Shown here: piece after piece, positions 5,093 to 6,717 of the stretch | Position numbering within the stretch: the first letter of the stretch is position 1 | How the letters are laid out: each line of letters opens with the position of its first letter | From: Firmicutes bacterium UBA7523 | GTDB taxonomy: Bacteria; Bacillota; Dethiobacteria; Dethiobacterales; Dethiobacteraceae | DNA length: 6,717 nucleotides | NCBI GenBank assembly: GCA_002479415.1 | Contig: DLMZ01000031.1 | Coordinates: 52,260 to 58,976 of the forward strand | Direction of reading: 5' to 3' | The notes under the pieces: model-generated | The model's input: only the letters and a program-made list of their open reading frames with translations | Told to the model about the DNA's origin: nothing | The model's database searches: none | Program-made: the position numbers and the translations under genes

Positions 5093-6717
5093 ATGCCTTG
5101 CTTTTGTATTCTGCGTCAACGTTGTAGCGACGTAAACGCAGAGAGTTCCAGACAACGTTGACGGAGCTCATACTCATGGCAGCCATGCCTATCATGGGAT
5201 GTAATAAACCCATGGATGCGATAGGAATTGCAAGAGCATTATAAAACCAGGCCCAGAAATAATTTTGTTTAATTTTTTTGAATGTGGCTCGTGAAAGCTT
5301 GATAGCTGTAATCAGTCCGGCCAAATCACCGCGAATGAGCGTAATGTCTGCTGCTTCAATGGCAATGTCGGTGCCGGTGCCAATAGCAATACCTACATTG
5401 GACTGTTTTAGCGCAGGCGCATCATTAATTCCGTCCCCTACCATTGCTACCATACCTAATGTTTCTTGCAATCGTTTTATTTCTTTTACTTTTCCGTCAG
5501 GCATAACTTCGGACACTACACGGTCAATACCAAGCTGCTTGCCGATTGCTGCTGCTGTTCGCTTGTTGTCTCCTGTAATCATCACCGTTTCAAGTCCTAA
5601 GGATTTTAATTCGGATACGGCAGATAACGCTTCTTCCTTTAGTGTGTCGGCGATGGCAATAATGCCGGCAAGTTTCTGATCAACTGCCACAATAATAACC
5701 GTTTTGCCTTGTTCTTCAAGTCTTTCCATCTGCTCACCCAGCGTGCCGGCTTCAATTCCATTATCCTGCATTAAGCGGCGGCTACCTACGAGTACCCGGT
5801 GACCATCAACCTCTCCGCCTACTCCTTTGCCGGTATAGGATGTAAATTCCAGGACTTCTTTATGCTTTACGCCTTGTGCTTTAATAGCTTCCACCACGGC
5901 ATGAGCTAATGGATGTTCCGAAGCGAATTCAACGCTGGCCGCGTAGCTTAGCAATTGTTCCTCTGTCAGCTCGCCAGTGACTTCTACTTCTGTTACAGCA
6001 GGCTTGCCTTTGGTGAGAGTGCCGGTCTTATCAAAAGCGATGACCTTAATATCCTTCATTGTTTGAATTGCTTCACCACGACGAATTAGGACGCCTTTTC
6101 CCGCACCAATCCCACTGCCAACCATCAACGCAGTTGGTGTAGCAAGCCCTAACGCACAGGGGCAGGATATGACAAGCACCGCAGCCGCAGCCAGATAAGC
6201 TAGTGTAAAACGGCCCACAGTCGGGTTTATCCAGGGCAGATAAGGGGAGAGGGCAAAAAGCAAGCTGCGCATTGAGTCACCAAAGATGGCCCATGCTGTA
6301 AACGTGATGATGGATAACAGGATGATAACAGGTACAAAGTAACTAGTGATTCTGTCAGCAAACTCCTGAATAGGAACCTTTGTGCCCTGCGCTTCTTCCA
6401 CCATTTTAATTACCTGGGAGAGGAAAGTGTCTTTGCCTACCTTAGATGCCTCGACGTGAATGAGGCCTTGCTTATTAATTGTGGCGCCGATAACTTCGCT
6501 GCCAATCTTTTTTTCCACCGGCAGGGATTCACCGGTTGCCATTGATTCATCCACAGCGCTGTGCCCTTTAACAACTATTCCGTCAGTAGGTATTTTCTCC
6601 CCTGGGCGAATGACCATAACATCGCCAGGGTAAAGCGCTTCGATGGGAATTTTCACTTCTTCACCATTTCGCAAAACCTGGGCGGTTTTTGCTCCCATCT
6701 GTAATAGCTTTTTAATT
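5091..6717 (-). CDS. copA: Cu+-exporting P1B-type ATPase, CopA-like (N-terminus cut by window)
   Basis: This is the C-terminal two thirds of a heavy-metal pump that uses ATP to export Cu+ across the membrane. The frame stays open to the window edge, and IKKLLQ directly before the first in-frame Met at 6698 continues the family pattern, so that Met is not the real start; the metal-binding domain and first membrane helices lie outside. Numbering from that Met: actuator loop TGES (55-58), membrane metal site CPC (179-181), phosphorylation motif DKTGT (223-227, Asp223), nucleotide-binding SEHPLA (260-265), TGDN (375-378), GDGINDAP (421-428), then YN (486-487) and MSMSS (508-512) in the last two helices. 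CPC with YN and M..SS is the Cu+ (P1B-1) signature, as opposed to Zn/Cd pumps. All catalytic residues are present. The loop between the helix at about 120-140 and the CPC helix (about 140-165) is longer than in compact CopA proteins. Confidence 0.93.
   Translation of the reverse strand, partial: IKKLLQMGAKTAQVLRNGEEVKIPIEALYPGDVMVIRPGEKIPTDGIVVKGHSAVDESMATGESLPVEKKIGSEVIGATINKQGLIHVEASKVGKDTFLSQVIKMVEEAQGTKVPIQEFADRITSYFVPVIILLSIITFTAWAIFGDSMRSLLFALSPYLPWINPTVGRFTLAYLAAAAVLVISCPCALGLATPTALMVGSGIGAGKGVLIRRGEAIQTMKDIKVIAFDKTGTLTKGKPAVTEVEVTGELTEEQLLSYAASVEFASEHPLAHAVVEAIKAQGVKHKEVLEFTSYTGKGVGGEVDGHRVLVGSRRLMQDNGIEAGTLGEQMERLEEQGKTVIIVAVDQKLAGIIAIADTLKEEALSAVSELKSLGLETVMITGDNKRTAAAIGKQLGIDRVVSEVMPDGKVKEIKRLQETLGMVAMVGDGINDAPALKQSNVGIAIGTGTDIAIEAADITLIRGDLAGLITAIKLSRATFKKIKQNYFWAWFYNALAIPIASMGLLHPMIGMAAMSMSSVNVVWNSLRLRRYNVDAEYKSKA

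Overview
The window looks like an ordinary stretch of a low-to-moderate GC Bacillota chromosome, probably Clostridia or Negativicutes. The reasons are AT-rich intergenic DNA, strong Shine-Dalgarno sites, GTG and TTG starts, sigma-A-like promoters, and Firmicute-style protein families. The lineage is inferred from sequence style only. There is no rRNA, tRNA, IS element or CRISPR array.

Layout, left to right: (1) the 3' part of a nitrilase-superfamily amidase (omega-amidase/Nit2-like), cut by the left edge, with Glu, Lys and Cys all visible. (2) A two-gene type II toxin-antitoxin module, Phd/YefM-like antitoxin then RelE/ParE-like toxin, 1 nt apart, with its own promoter (TTGAAT-17-TATAAT) and an 8-bp inverted repeat spanning the expected transcription start and the ribosome binding site. 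(3) A convergent minus-strand gene for a two-helix membrane protein of a family I know only as uncharacterised, carrying a WDPSPF..RD motif. (4) An unrecognised membrane-anchored or secreted 189-aa protein, preceded by an extended -10 promoter overlapping a 12-bp perfect palindrome, and followed by a strong hairpin terminator. (5) An ABC-F ATPase (Uup-like, translation-factor class) with its own extended -10 promoter, a hairpin-rich leader and a probable TTG start. (6) A convergent minus-strand Cu+-type P1B ATPase (CopA-like), cut by the right edge, sharing a perfect 13-bp hairpin terminator with the ABC-F gene.

The genes do not form one pathway. The promoter and terminator signals indicate separate transcription units: amidase, toxin-antitoxin operon, membrane protein, lone exported protein, ABC-F, copper pump. 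Only the toxin-antitoxin pair is clearly a functional unit. I see no convincing new multi-gene system. The least explained items are the WDPSPF membrane protein, the orphan exported protein with its palindromic control region, and the ABC-F leader.
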